Below the pieces are notes generated by a model. The model did no database searches, had not been told where the DNA came from, and worked only from the letters and a program-made list of their open reading frames with translations. The translations under genes were made by a program, and so were the position numbers. From Enterococcus hulanensis (GTDB taxonomy: Bacteria; Bacillota; Bacilli; Lactobacillales; Enterococcaceae), in NCBI RefSeq assembly GCF_005405485.1, contig NZ_BJED01000006.1, forward strand, positions 124,001 to 188,000: a stretch of 64,000 nt of DNA. The letters run 5' to 3'. Below, piece after piece: positions 33,633-42,557 of this stretch. Each line of letters starts with the position of its first letter. Positions within the stretch are counted from its first letter, which is position 1.

Positions 33633-34312
33633 TGTAAAATATTTGTGTTTCGTTGGAAACGCCAAACTAAGAATGTTTCGGAAAGTGCTAAGTACAAGAA
33701 CAATCCTGCAATGATCAAAACCGCGCTGGTGCCAAGCATGCGATAAGAAAAAACTGAGACGATCGCACCGGCAATGAAGGCCAAGACCACTAAAAGAAAA
33801 TGAACGAAGCGTGTTTTAGCTGCTTGATCTTTTGTACTCAAGTAATCATAAAGATTTGTCGCTACCCCTTTAAGGTTTCCGGTCGTAAACAAATTCGTGT
33901 AAGTAAGCCCATTGATTTTATCAAAAGACACCCACTGAATCGCGGCGGTAAAAGCGATGATGATTGTAATTATCGCAGGGTGCGGCTGCAAAAAGTGCAG
34001 GCTGATGATAAAGAAGATAAAGGCTTCAAAGTAAAGCAGGAACAAACGCCAAAAGTGCATTTCTTTCTTTTTAAAGTAATCAATCAAAAATTTGGCTAAA
34101 AGAATACCCATGAAAAAGAATAGGGTGGAGAGCAATTTTTTTCCAACCATGTCCCACTGCCGCTCGTAGGCTTGAATGATTGCTAAAATCAAATTTCCGG
34201 TCTGAGCAGAGGCAAAGGCTTCATAGCGAATATACGTATAGCTATCGATCATCCCGCCGATAAAAGTCAGTAACAACCCTACCGGACGATTCTCATGAAA
34301 ACTATTTTCCAT
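33623..34312 (-). CDS. DUF1275 family membrane protein (YoaK-like)
   Basis: Integral membrane protein of 229 residues with about six hydrophobic segments; function unknown. Family traits are GGMIDSYTYIRYEAFASAQTGNL near the N-terminus and NGLTYTNLFTTGNLKGVATNL in the middle. Monocistronic, convergent with the VanZ gene. Confidence 0.83.
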   Translation of the reverse strand: MENSFHENRPVGLLLTFIGGMIDSYTYIRYEAFASAQTGNLILAIIQAYERQWDMVGKKLLSTLFFFMGILLAKFLIDYFKKKEMHFWRLFLLYFEAFIFFIISLHFLQPHPAIITIIIAFTAAIQWVSFDKINGLTYTNLFTTGNLKGVATNLYDYLSTKDQAAKTRFVHFLLVVLAFIAGAIVSVFSYRMLGTSAVLIIAGLFLYLALSETFLVWRFQRNTNILQKK

Positions 34313-34715
34313 CTGTTATTCATCTCTTTTCGCTGACTATCTTACCACATTTTTTCAGAAAATTGTTATTCAGTTTCACGAATTCATTTTATATAGAAAA
34401 GAAACAATAGCTGCAAAGCTTTTATTTGCAGGCTAGTTAACCCTCCGAAAAAAGCCGTGATTTATTATACCTTTAAAAAGCAGAAACCGGTGAAAACGTA
34501 CATGAAGTTTTCATAAGAAAATTTTAAAAGTTTCCTCTTTTTATGAATATAAAACAAATGATCAATCAATCTTTTTCACTATAATTCGGATTATTGCCAA
34601 GAGCGGTCTTTTATGAAGGAGATATTGGAAGTGGTTACGTGTTTTTACGAATGATCGGTGATAAATTGTTGAGAAACCAAGAAGGTCGCACAGAGCTACT
34701 TTTTTCTAAAGAATG
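34313..34715. other. Intergenic region with no confirmed feature
   Basis: Between DUF1275 and azlC. A TATAAT box at 34,580–34,585 has no good –35. A 13-codon frame at 34,614 has no ribosome site before it and lies upstream of the likely azlC promoter. No other gene, RNA or clear hairpin is visible. Confidence 0.5.
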
Positions 34716-34724
34716 TGTTAGAAT
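34716..34724 (+). promoter_or_regulatory. Extended –10 promoter candidate for azlCD
   Basis: TGTTAGAAT about 48 bases before azlC. Confidence 0.4.
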
Positions 34725-34771
34725 GAAAATGCTTTTTATCCTGTGAACGTGAAGGGAATTGAGAACACACC

Positions 34772-35527
34772 ATGCCTGTAAAAAAAAGGACACCATGGTT
34801 AGAGGCATTATACGCGGCATTGCCGCTTTGTTTGAGTTACATTCCGGTTGGATTAGCCTGCGGCATGCTGCTGCAAAAAGCGGGATTTAACATTTTATTA
34901 ACTGCCTTGCTTTCGATGCTTGTTTTCTCTGGAGGCGCCCAATTTTTAGTCGTCTCGATGATAAGTGTTCATGCATCATTTGTGTCCACAATCTTAATGG
35001 TTTTTTTCTTGGAGCTGCGTTATGCATTATTAGGTTCCAGTTTGTCACAATTTTTCAAAAAAGAGAAACGTTCATTTATTGCACTGTTTTCCCAGTCGAT
35101 GAATGACGAAAATTATGCAGTCAATTATTTGAAATATTCCACTGATCCTGACTGGAACCGCAAAAAGGCCTTGTATGTTAATTGGTTTTCGATGGTTTCT
35201 TGGACAGGAAGTACGGTGCTGGGGTCGATTTTCGGTTCTGTTATTCATGTGGATACTGAATTGGTTCATTTTGCCTTAACCGCGATGTTTATTTTTATGT
35301 TCATGATGCAGTTGAGCAATGGCCTTTTATTAGCCACCGGCTTATTATCTGGCGGATTGGCAGTGATTTTTATGCTGGTATTCAAAAATACTTTTGGATT
35401 AATTTTGGCGACACTGTTGGCTTCTTTTGCGGGGTATTTGATTGAACGGATTCGCAAGACAGCCGATACAAAAAATGACGGGCCAGATCACTATGATCTT
35501 ACCGGCGGGGAGGTCCATCATGAGTGA
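34772..35527 (+). CDS. azlC: AzlC-type branched-chain amino acid exporter subunit
   Basis: Membrane protein of 251 residues with about seven or eight segments, large subunit of the AzlC/AzlD branched-chain amino-acid (or azaleucine) exporter. AzlC hallmarks are LCLSYIPVGLACGMLLQKAG, FSGGAQFLVV and ELRYALLGSSLS. The ribosome site (GGGA) is farther than usual, but no better start lies downstream. The stop overlaps azlD by 8 bases, which suggests coupled translation. Confidence 0.88.
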   Translation: MPVKKRTPWLEALYAALPLCLSYIPVGLACGMLLQKAGFNILLTALLSMLVFSGGAQFLVVSMISVHASFVSTILMVFFLELRYALLGSSLSQFFKKEKRSFIALFSQSMNDENYAVNYLKYSTDPDWNRKKALYVNWFSMVSWTGSTVLGSIFGSVIHVDTELVHFALTAMFIFMFMMQLSNGLLLATGLLSGGLAVIFMLVFKNTFGLILATLLASFAGYLIERIRKTADTKNDGPDHYDLTGGEVHHE

Positions 35528-35837
35528 TAACTCTTTGCTGCTGCTGATTCTTTGTCTGTTTGGAGCTTCATACTTGCCGCGCCTTTTTCCAATGTTGTAT
35601 TTCTCACAACGACAGGTTCCTCAGTGGTTCAGTGATTGGATGAAATACGTGCCGATCTCACTATTTGCCGCTTTGGTATTCAAAGATGTGTTCATCAGCG
35701 AAAATCATTTTGATTTGATTGGAAATGTTCGGATCATTGCGATGTTTTTAGTTGCAGGGGTTGCGTACAAGACGCGTTCGATGGCGATCTCAGTTATCAC
35801 CGGCTTGGCGGCAGTATTTTTATTATCATTGATTTAA
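35520..35837 (+). CDS. azlD: AzlD-type small subunit of the branched-chain amino acid exporter
   Basis: Small membrane protein of 105 residues with three or four hydrophobic segments (LLLLILCLFGASYLPRLFPML near the N-terminus). The ATG at 35520 with GGGGAGG upstream overlaps the end of azlC; a longer frame from 35442 is an artefact inside azlC. It pairs with AzlC as exporter. A strong terminator follows. Confidence 0.88.
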   Translation: MSDNSLLLLILCLFGASYLPRLFPMLYFSQRQVPQWFSDWMKYVPISLFAALVFKDVFISENHFDLIGNVRIIAMFLVAGVAYKTRSMAISVITGLAAVFLLSLI

Positions 35838-35842
35838 ATTAA

Positions 35843-35882
35843 AAAATCGAGATACTCTATTAAAGAGTACCTCGATTTTTTT
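35843..35882 (+). terminator. Terminator of azlCD
   Basis: AAATCGAG.TACTCT pairs with AGAGTA.CTCGATTT with one mismatch, followed by seven T. Confidence 0.85.
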
Positions 35883-35920
35883 ACTACTAGAGAGAGTTTG
35901 AGAGATGATAATTGTCTGGT

Positions 35921-35974
35921 TTCAGGGTTTAGTTTTAGCGGCAAAAGAAAAAACTAAACCCTGAAGCTTTTTTT
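35921..35974 (+). terminator. Orphan hairpin with U-tract on the plus strand
   Basis: A 16-bp perfect stem (35,921–35,936 with 35,950–35,965, 13-base loop) is followed by a run of eight T. It is oriented for the plus strand, 40 bases after the azlCD terminator, and no plus-strand gene lies between. It may be a second terminator or the 3' end of a small RNA. Confidence 0.7.
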
Positions 35975-36278
35975 AATTTTGGTATTCAGCAAGTGGTCGA
36001 TAGGTTAGGATCTGCATTTTTCTGTAAAATTCAGCGGGAAGATTTTTCCATGATTGTAATAGATTATGGAAAAAGCCTCCATCTGCATTGATGATGTATT
36101 CGTTTAGTAAAAGACCAAAGGATTTCTTTGGTTGTTCTTTGATTAATTGTTCATAGACTTCCGTCGCTTTTTCTTGGTTGTCAGCCACGAAAAGTGTGTT
36201 AACTTCAACATAAGCGCCTTCAATATTATGTGTCTCTTCGACAAAATAAACGGTTTTAGTGTATTTCTGTTTCTCCAT
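35973..36278 (-). CDS. Hypothetical protein, 101 residues
   Basis: I do not recognise this protein. It is 101 residues, polar, with no signal peptide or membrane segment. The middle has a charged helical stretch (VADNQEKATEVYEQLIKEQ) and the C-terminus is aromatic-rich. The ATG at 36278 is chosen because AAAGGGTG precedes it by five bases; a GTG at 36287 in the same frame lies within that site. It lies alone between azlCD and the two-component system, and shows no coupling to them. Confidence 0.65.
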   Translation of the reverse strand: MEKQKYTKTVYFVEETHNIEGAYVEVNTLFVADNQEKATEVYEQLIKEQPKKSFGLLLNEYIINADGGFFHNLLQSWKNLPAEFYRKMQILTYRPLAEYQN

Positions 36279-36364
36279 CTGAATCACCCTTTCTTTAGGT
36301 TATCCATAGCATACAAAACAAATATTAACTAATGATGAATTAAATCGCTTTTTGCGTCAATTAA

Positions 36365-37414
36365 TTATGAATTTTTCAAGTTGTTTGGCAAAAAAACTTT
36401 AAAGTTGCTTCCTTCATTCAGAGAACTGTTGACTTTAATCGACCCATGGTGTAGCTCGACAATTTGTTTTGCTAAGGCTAGACCTAGTCCGTTGCCCTTG
36501 GTTTTGCGGCTCGTATCGCTTTGGTAAAATTTGTCAAAAATTCGTTCGGCCACTTCATTTGTCATACCGATACCTTCATCGCGAATGATAATGGTTTGTC
36601 CCTCTGCCTCATTCTTTAGGTGAACATAGATGCTGCCATTTTGTTTGCTGTATTTAATAGCGTTGTCCATCAAATTTGACCAGACTTGATAAAGAAATTC
36701 TTCGTTACCGTAATAATCGGTGTGAGGTAAATCTATATCCAGCGTTAAATCCAGCTGCTCCCATTTGGGCTGTAAAAATAAAATCACTTCACGAATTTGT
36801 TCGTCTAAACGAAAACGCTGGAAGTCTAAGCCTAATCCTTGATTATCGAGTTTGCTGAGCTTCAAAATATTGTCAGTCAAGTGGGTCAGTTGTTGAGTGC
36901 CATCTAACATGCGCTCCAGATAGTTTTGCCGATCTTCTTGAGATAATGCTTCATTTTGTAATAGCTGGACATATCCCTTGATGGTTGCGATGGGGGTTTT
37001 AAACTCATGAGAAATAGTAGAAACAAAGTCATTTCGCAACGTCTCAATACTGTTTAATTCTTTTACCATAACATTGAAATCATGATAAAGCTCCTCGACA
37101 TCCTCCATTTGGTGCTGTTCGTCCAATTGAATCGAGAAATCTCCTTTAGACACTTTATTCATCGCCTGTCTGAGATTACCAATCGGCTGCAAAATACGTT
37201 GACCGACAAAAAATGAGAGTGCGGCACCGATCATTAAACTTAAAAAGATGATGAAATAGAAAGGAAAAAGGTGACCTTCCTTTTCAGGTGAAACTAATTG
37301 ATAGTGATTAATTATGAAAAGCAGTCCGACGAAGACAGATAATACGACGACCATCAATAAAAATGTGATAACGGCGAAATAGACCCATAGTTGGGAAAAT
37401 AGTTTTTTTCTCAT
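36365..37414 (-). CDS. Sensor histidine kinase
   Basis: Membrane histidine kinase of 349 residues. Two transmembrane segments (about 11–35 and 47–69) enclose only a short extracellular loop, so it probably senses a membrane state or partner protein. HAMP follows at about 70–122, then HisKA with STISHEFKTPIATIKG and the ATPase boxes NLMDNAIKYS, RDEGIGM and KGNGLGLALAKQ. The ATG overlaps the response-regulator stop by four bases (ATGA), so translation is coupled. The divergent fused ABC transporter is the likely target or partner. Confidence 0.9.
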   Translation of the reverse strand: MRKKLFSQLWVYFAVITFLLMVVVLSVFVGLLFIINHYQLVSPEKEGHLFPFYFIIFLSLMIGAALSFFVGQRILQPIGNLRQAMNKVSKGDFSIQLDEQHQMEDVEELYHDFNVMVKELNSIETLRNDFVSTISHEFKTPIATIKGYVQLLQNEALSQEDRQNYLERMLDGTQQLTHLTDNILKLSKLDNQGLGLDFQRFRLDEQIREVILFLQPKWEQLDLTLDIDLPHTDYYGNEEFLYQVWSNLMDNAIKYSKQNGSIYVHLKNEAEGQTIIIRDEGIGMTNEVAERIFDKFYQSDTSRKTKGNGLGLALAKQIVELHHGSIKVNSSLNEGSNFKVFLPNNLKNS

Positions 37415-38085
37415 GAATGGATGACCGCCTTATAGCCTAATCCGCGAATTGTCTCAATTGAAAAATCTGAGTTGGTTTCTAAACGTGTACGCAGTCGTTT
37501 GATATGAACATCAATTGTACGTTCATCCGTATCGGAATCAAGCCCCCAAATCTCATCCATTAATTGCTGTCGGGTGAAAATTTTGTTGGGATAGGCGAGT
37601 AATTTATATAGAAGTAAAAATTCTTTTTGCGGCAATGTTTCGGTTAAGGACGGTGTTTTGATTTGATAAGTTTCCTGATTCAGCCGCGTATCACCAATGG
37701 CTAATTCTTTTGTGTGGACAATTTGGGCCCGCCGTAATAAGGCATCCACACGTAAAATCATTTCATTTACATCAATCGGCTTCACCATATAGTCATCTAC
37801 GCCGATCGTAAATCCACGTTTTTTATCTTCAAAAGAATCCTTCGCAGTAATAAATAGGATAGGAAGATCATAATCAGCTTCCCGCAAACTTTCGGCTAGT
37901 TCATAGCCGTCCATGTCCGGCATCATAATGTCGCTGATGATCAAATCAATAAATTGTTTATCTAAAATATCTAAGGCTTCTATCCCGTTCATCGCACGAA
38001 ATACTTCAAAGCGTTCATTTTTTAATGCAGATTGATAAAGTAGTGATAAATTTTCATCATCTTCCACGATAAGTATTCGATTCAT
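37411..38085 (-). CDS. OmpR-type response regulator
   Basis: Response regulator of 224 residues. The phosphoacceptor is Asp52 (LIISDIMMPDMDG), with acidic pocket residues in IVEDDENL and the lysine in YMVKPIDV. The C-terminal winged helix spans about 130–222 (RQQLMDEIWGLDSDTDERTIDVHIKRLRTRL). GAGGG precedes the ATG. It is the first gene of the pair with the kinase, and is divergent from the ABC transporter with 130 bases between. Confidence 0.92.
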   Translation of the reverse strand: MNRILIVEDDENLSLLYQSALKNERFEVFRAMNGIEALDILDKQFIDLIISDIMMPDMDGYELAESLREADYDLPILFITAKDSFEDKKRGFTIGVDDYMVKPIDVNEMILRVDALLRRAQIVHTKELAIGDTRLNQETYQIKTPSLTETLPQKEFLLLYKLLAYPNKIFTRQQLMDEIWGLDSDTDERTIDVHIKRLRTRLETNSDFSIETIRGLGYKAVIHS

Positions 38086-38215
38086 TTGCGTTGCCCTCCC
38101 TTTTGCTTAATAATAGTAGCAAATCACTGTGAACCTATTATGAATTTTTGTTCATTTTGAGTTAATAATGCCATGCTATCGTGGCAAAGTAAACTAAGAG
38201 AAAAAGGGTGACCCA

Positions 38216-40564
38216 ATGTTAGAATTAAAAGATATAAAAAAATATTATCATGTGGGAGATACGACCACAAAAGCATTAGACGGTGTATCTGTCGCATTTC
38301 GTCGACAAGAATTTGTCGCGATCTTAGGTGCTAGCGGCTCTGGGAAAACAACGATGTTGAATGTAATTGGAGGTTTGGATAACTATGACTCCGGTGATAT
38401 GGTCATCGATGGCAAATCAACGAAAACCTTTAAGGATGCTGATTGGGATGCTTATCGAAACAATTCGATCGGATTTGTCTTCCAAAGCTATAATTTAATC
38501 AGCCATTTAGGAATCATCGACAATGTTGAACTTGGAATGACGCTGAGCGGAGTCTCGAAGGAAGAAAAGCAGCAACGGGCTGAGGATGCGCTACGACGTG
38601 TCGGATTAGCAGATCACATGCATAAGAAACCGAACCAGCTTTCTGGCGGACAAATGCAGCGGGTTGCCATCGCTCGAGCACTGGCAAATGATCCGGACAT
38701 TTTACTATGTGATGAACCGACAGGGGCTTTGGATACAGAGACTAGTGTGCAAATCATGAACTTGATCCAAGAACTATCGAAAGAAAAACTTGTTATCATG
38801 GTTACACATAACCCAGAGCTAGCCAATAAGTATGCGGACCGTACGATTAATTTTTCTGATGGCCGTATTATGAATGACTCACATCCGCATATCGAAGGCG
38901 AGAAGGGGGAACAATTTCAATTAAAAAGAACCAAAATGAAATTCATGACTGCCTTGAAGTTGTCCTTCAATAACCTGCGGACGAAAAAGGGTCGGACATT
39001 CTTAACAGCCTTTGCTTCAAGTATCGGGATTATCAGTATCGGGATTGTACTTTCCTTATCTAGCGGCTTCCAGAAGCAAATCGACAGTACCCAAGCAGAA
39101 ACGATGGCGAAATATCCCATCACGATCTCAAAAACAACGACAGACCAGACGGCTAATCAAAATCAAGCGCTAGGATCAGAAAAAGCCAGCGGAGCAAGCA
39201 AAGACAATAAGAATAATATCGTTGCAAAGATCAGTGATCAAGATAAAGCACAGCATACAAATAAGATCGATCAAAAGTATGTGGATTATATCAATGATAT
39301 CGATCCAAAATTAAGTAACAATATCGGATTTACTCGTGTGGTTGGAATGAATCTTTTACGTGATGTTGACGGTGATGTAAAACCGGTCAAATTATCAAAT
39401 GATGCGCCCGACAGCGGTCCTTCCATGATGAGTGCGATGTCCAGCATGACTGGGATGGGGGTATCTTCTTTTCCAACACAATTGGATAAAAGCTCTGGGA
39501 GTTTCCTAGAAGACAATTACAAATTGTTATCCGGCGAGTATCCAAAAGAAAATACAGATGTTGTATTGATCGTTGATGCGAATAATAGTACCAATATCAA
39601 TTCATTGAAAAATCTAGGCTTTGATGTCAAAGACGGCGAAAAAATTGATTTTGATAAAATCGTTGGAACTGAGTTTAAGCTGATCAACAATAATGAATAC
39701 TACACAAAAATTCCGACGGGTAATTTTATTCCCAATAATGATTACAAAGCAATGTACGACAATGCTAACAACGATACCTTGAAAATCTCGGGAATCTTGC
39801 GTGTAAAACAATCTTCAACAATGAATCTATTGGCACCAGGGATCGCTTATAGTAACGAACTGACCTCTAAAATCGTTAAGGACAATGAAAATTCAGAAAT
39901 CGTCAAAGCGCAAAGAGATACGGATACAAATGTGATGACGAACGAAAAATTAGATGATGCAACCAAAGATAGTACACTCGCGTACTTAGGCGGAGATAGT
40001 ATTCCAAGCAGCATCATGATCTATCCAAACAACTATAAAGACAAAGAACAAATTTTGAGCTATTTGGATGATTACAATAAAGGCAAGAAAAAAGAAGATA
40101 AAATTATTTATACTGACTTAGCAGGAACGATGACCGAGCTGACTGGCGGCTTGATGGACGCAATCACTTATGTATTAGTGGCCTTTGCCGGAATCTCGTT
40201 AGTAACCAGCATGATCATGATCGGGATCATCACGTATACGTCAGTTATTGAACGGACCAAAGAGATTGGTGTCTTGAAGGCCTTAGGGGCACGTAAAAAA
40301 GATATCACCCGCGTGTTCGATGCTGAAACTTGTATTTTAGGTGTAGCCTCCGGAACATTAGGTGTAGTGATCGCCTATTTGGCAACATTCCCCATCAACG
40401 CGATTTTGTACAATATGACTGAATTAAAAGATGTCGCACAATTGAATCCTGTTCATGGAATCATCTTGATTATTGTTTCAACAGTTTTAACAATGATCGG
40501 CGGACACATTCCAGCAAGAATGGCAGCGAAGAAAGATGCTGCAATTGCCTTACGAGCAGAATAA
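38216..40564 (+). CDS. Fused ABC transporter ATPase–FtsX permease (MacB type)
   Basis: One-polypeptide transporter of 782 residues. The N-terminal ATPase (1–225) has Walker A GASGSGKTTMLN, signature LSGGQMQRVAIARAL, Walker B ILLCDEPTGALD and the H-loop VMVTHNPELA. A membrane segment near 255–280 leads to a large extracytoplasmic domain (about 290–640) and three final FtsX segments (about 650–770). MacB-type transporters do not import; they move or sense peptides or lipoproteins at the membrane. AGGGTGA precedes the ATG. It is divergent from the two-component system, the arrangement used for antimicrobial-peptide detoxification modules, but the ligand is unknown. Confidence 0.9.
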   Translation: MLELKDIKKYYHVGDTTTKALDGVSVAFRRQEFVAILGASGSGKTTMLNVIGGLDNYDSGDMVIDGKSTKTFKDADWDAYRNNSIGFVFQSYNLISHLGIIDNVELGMTLSGVSKEEKQQRAEDALRRVGLADHMHKKPNQLSGGQMQRVAIARALANDPDILLCDEPTGALDTETSVQIMNLIQELSKEKLVIMVTHNPELANKYADRTINFSDGRIMNDSHPHIEGEKGEQFQLKRTKMKFMTALKLSFNNLRTKKGRTFLTAFASSIGIISIGIVLSLSSGFQKQIDSTQAETMAKYPITISKTTTDQTANQNQALGSEKASGASKDNKNNIVAKISDQDKAQHTNKIDQKYVDYINDIDPKLSNNIGFTRVVGMNLLRDVDGDVKPVKLSNDAPDSGPSMMSAMSSMTGMGVSSFPTQLDKSSGSFLEDNYKLLSGEYPKENTDVVLIVDANNSTNINSLKNLGFDVKDGEKIDFDKIVGTEFKLINNNEYYTKIPTGNFIPNNDYKAMYDNANNDTLKISGILRVKQSSTMNLLAPGIAYSNELTSKIVKDNENSEIVKAQRDTDTNVMTNEKLDDATKDSTLAYLGGDSIPSSIMIYPNNYKDKEQILSYLDDYNKGKKKEDKIIYTDLAGTMTELTGGLMDAITYVLVAFAGISLVTSMIMIGIITYTSVIERTKEIGVLKALGARKKDITRVFDAETCILGVASGTLGVVIAYLATFPINAILYNMTELKDVAQLNPVHGIILIIVSTVLTMIGGHIPARMAAKKDAAIALRAE

Positions 40565-40606
40565 AAAAGAAGGAATGCCTTGAATTTTGGCATTCCTTCT
40601 TTGTGT
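40564..40606. terminator. Bidirectional terminator after the ABC transporter
   Basis: A 12-bp perfect stem AGAAGGAATGCC/GGCATTCCTTCT with flanking T and A runs. Confidence 0.85.
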
Positions 40607-41800
40607 TTAACCAACAAAAAAGTAATTAATAACTGCTAGCGCCGCGAAACCTAATGTGATCAAACCGCAGATGATTAGGTGAATACGTTTGTTCATTAGA
40701 GCAACTGCGATAAATTCTCGTAAAAAGGCATTTGGCAAATAATAGCGGGCGGTTTTTGAACCGATTCCGTCAATTTTTAAATCCACCTCTTCGGCGTACA
40801 TTCCCGCTCTAAAAATATGATAGTTGTTCGAAGTAAAGATCGCATGATAGCCGGCAGGTTTTTCTCGCTCCATAATCTCCTTGCTGAAGCGCATATTTTC
40901 AAGCGTGTTCGTTGACTGTGCCTCCATCAAAATATCTTCGTCAGGGATACCTTGCTCCAAGGCGTACTCCCGCATTGCTTGCGCTTCAGGAATTTTTTCA
41001 TCAGGACCCTGTCCGCCTGACATCAAAAGCTGCGGTGGCGATAACGTTTCTTGACTTTGTTTGCGATAAAATTGAATGGCACGATCAATTCGTTTTGCTA
41101 ATAGTGGGGTGACTTTTTCACCGCCGATCAAGCCAGCGCCCAAGACGATGACATAATCTTGATTGTATTTCGGTTGATTAAATTGATAGACTATGGAAAT
41201 CGATAGAAAATTCCAAAAGACAACAAAAAAATAGATTGCGATCGTTGTTGGAATCGATAATAGGATGACTGACCAGCTTGGTAATATTTTTGGTCCAACC
41301 ACCTGTAAAATGATCAACGCAATAATCGCTAAACCTAAAATCAAGGTGAGTAAATTAGGAAGCTTGCGAGATTCATGGCGCAGAACGATAAAACTATTCC
41401 CAATCAAAAAGATGATTGCGGCATACAAGCCAAATAAAATAGTTACTAAAAACAAGACGAGCAATATGCCGAGGATACCGACACCGATCAATGAGCTGGC
41501 AGTTATTGTAATGAGTACCACGTAACCCATGAAACTAATTAAAGCGAGATTGAGCAGCCAGCCATTACGTAAACGACATTTTTCTTTAAAATAAAAATAG
41601 CAGAACAATAAAAAGAAAAACAGTGGAATCAAAATATATAAGGTTTTATTTTGAATTTCCAGTATACAAAAATATAAGACCAAAAAGATCGCCGTCCATA
41701 ATGAAAAATTACTGAATCTCTTTTGTTTAAAGCGAATCATCAAACCACTCAAAACAATTATATAAAGCGCAAAAGCAAGTAAATCTCGTTGCAGGTTCAT
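40607..41800 (-). CDS. YdcF family (DUF218) membrane protein
   Basis: Protein of 397 residues. About seven hydrophobic segments (1–205) lead to the DUF218/YdcF domain (about 215–365), seen in NQDYVIVLGAGLIGG, PPQLLMSGGQGPDE and EAQSTNTLENMRF, with a last membrane segment at the C-terminus. YdcF-type proteins relate to SanA and vancomycin-sensitivity or envelope functions, but this member has no known role. The ribosome site is weak. It is convergent with the ABC transporter. Confidence 0.83.
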   Translation of the reverse strand: MNLQRDLLAFALYIIVLSGLMIRFKQKRFSNFSLWTAIFLVLYFCILEIQNKTLYILIPLFFFLLFCYFYFKEKCRLRNGWLLNLALISFMGYVVLITITASSLIGVGILGILLVLFLVTILFGLYAAIIFLIGNSFIVLRHESRKLPNLLTLILGLAIIALIILQVVGPKILPSWSVILLSIPTTIAIYFFVVFWNFLSISIVYQFNQPKYNQDYVIVLGAGLIGGEKVTPLLAKRIDRAIQFYRKQSQETLSPPQLLMSGGQGPDEKIPEAQAMREYALEQGIPDEDILMEAQSTNTLENMRFSKEIMEREKPAGYHAIFTSNNYHIFRAGMYAEEVDLKIDGIGSKTARYYLPNAFLREFIAVALMNKRIHLIICGLITLGFAALAVINYFFVG

Positions 41801-42031
41801 TCCATCACATCTTTCCTATATAAAAGTAATAATTTCAACAAATTATCCTAAGTTTCAGGCGGCCTATCGTACAGCTAAACAAGTCAGTAGAAAACAAAAA
41901 TGATAAGCTTATTTAAATACTTGATTCCTCCTTTGTTAGTATATCAAATAATAAGTCAAACACGCAGTCAAGAACTATCAGTTGGATTTCTTTTAGAAGA
42001 TTAGTAAAATTATGACGAGGAGGGAATGTGG

Positions 42032-42517
42032 ATGGATATCAAAGGAGTCAATCGTATAGACATGCCGACACTTTTTGTGATCGGCAAAGAAGGAAGCGGT
42101 TTAGCAGAAGAGGGGCCGTCGTGGGTTCCGCTGTTATGGGATCAGATGAACAGCCATTTTGAAGAAATAGTTGAGCTTTTAGCTGGTCAAGAAATGAAAG
42201 ATTTGCATTTATGGGGTTTGATGAGTGACAGTAAACATTGGTTAGAACCGTGGCAAGAAGAAGGACGCTATCTAGCAGGTGTTCAAGTTCCAGAAGAAGC
42301 TGAAGCGCCAGAAGGATGGGCGCGATGGGAAGTACCGCCAATGAGTTACTTGACAGTCAAAGCCAGTGCGGAAAAGATTGAAGATGCGACGAAGCTCATG
42401 TTGGGAGAAATCTTTCCCTTAGAAAAACTGGAGCTTGCCGGTGCAATTCATGAGCATTACTTACCGCATTTTGCAGAAGGAGAAGTAGAACTGTATTTTC
42501 CTTTCAAAACAGAATAG
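42032..42517 (+). CDS. GyrI-like effector-binding-domain protein
   Basis: Protein of 161 residues resembling the stand-alone GyrI-like/AraC effector-binding fold that binds small molecules. Typical traits are W-rich WVPLLWDQMN, LHLWGLMSDSK, AGVQVPEEAEAPEGWARWEVPPMSYLTV, and C-terminal YFPFKTE. The ATG at 42032 lies eight bases after GGAGG; the ATG at 42026 is too close. Ligand and partner are unknown. Its terminator is shared with dacA. Confidence 0.72.
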   Translation: MDIKGVNRIDMPTLFVIGKEGSGLAEEGPSWVPLLWDQMNSHFEEIVELLAGQEMKDLHLWGLMSDSKHWLEPWQEEGRYLAGVQVPEEAEAPEGWARWEVPPMSYLTVKASAEKIEDATKLMLGEIFPLEKLELAGAIHEHYLPHFAEGEVELYFPFKTE

Positions 42518-42518
42518 A

Positions 42519-42555
42519 AAAAAACTTTCGACGATTCGAGTCGAAAGTTTTTTTG
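42519..42555. terminator. Bidirectional terminator between GyrI-like gene and dacA
   Basis: An 11-bp perfect stem AAACTTTCGAC/GTCGAAAGTTT with T and A runs on the two sides. Confidence 0.9.
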
Positions 42556-42557
42556 TT

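Noticed and set aside
34614-34655. 13-codon frame with Ile, Leu and Val codons upstream of azlC, suggestive of an attenuation leader
   Set aside because: No ribosome site precedes it, no terminator/antiterminator pair follows, and the likely azlC promoter is downstream of it.
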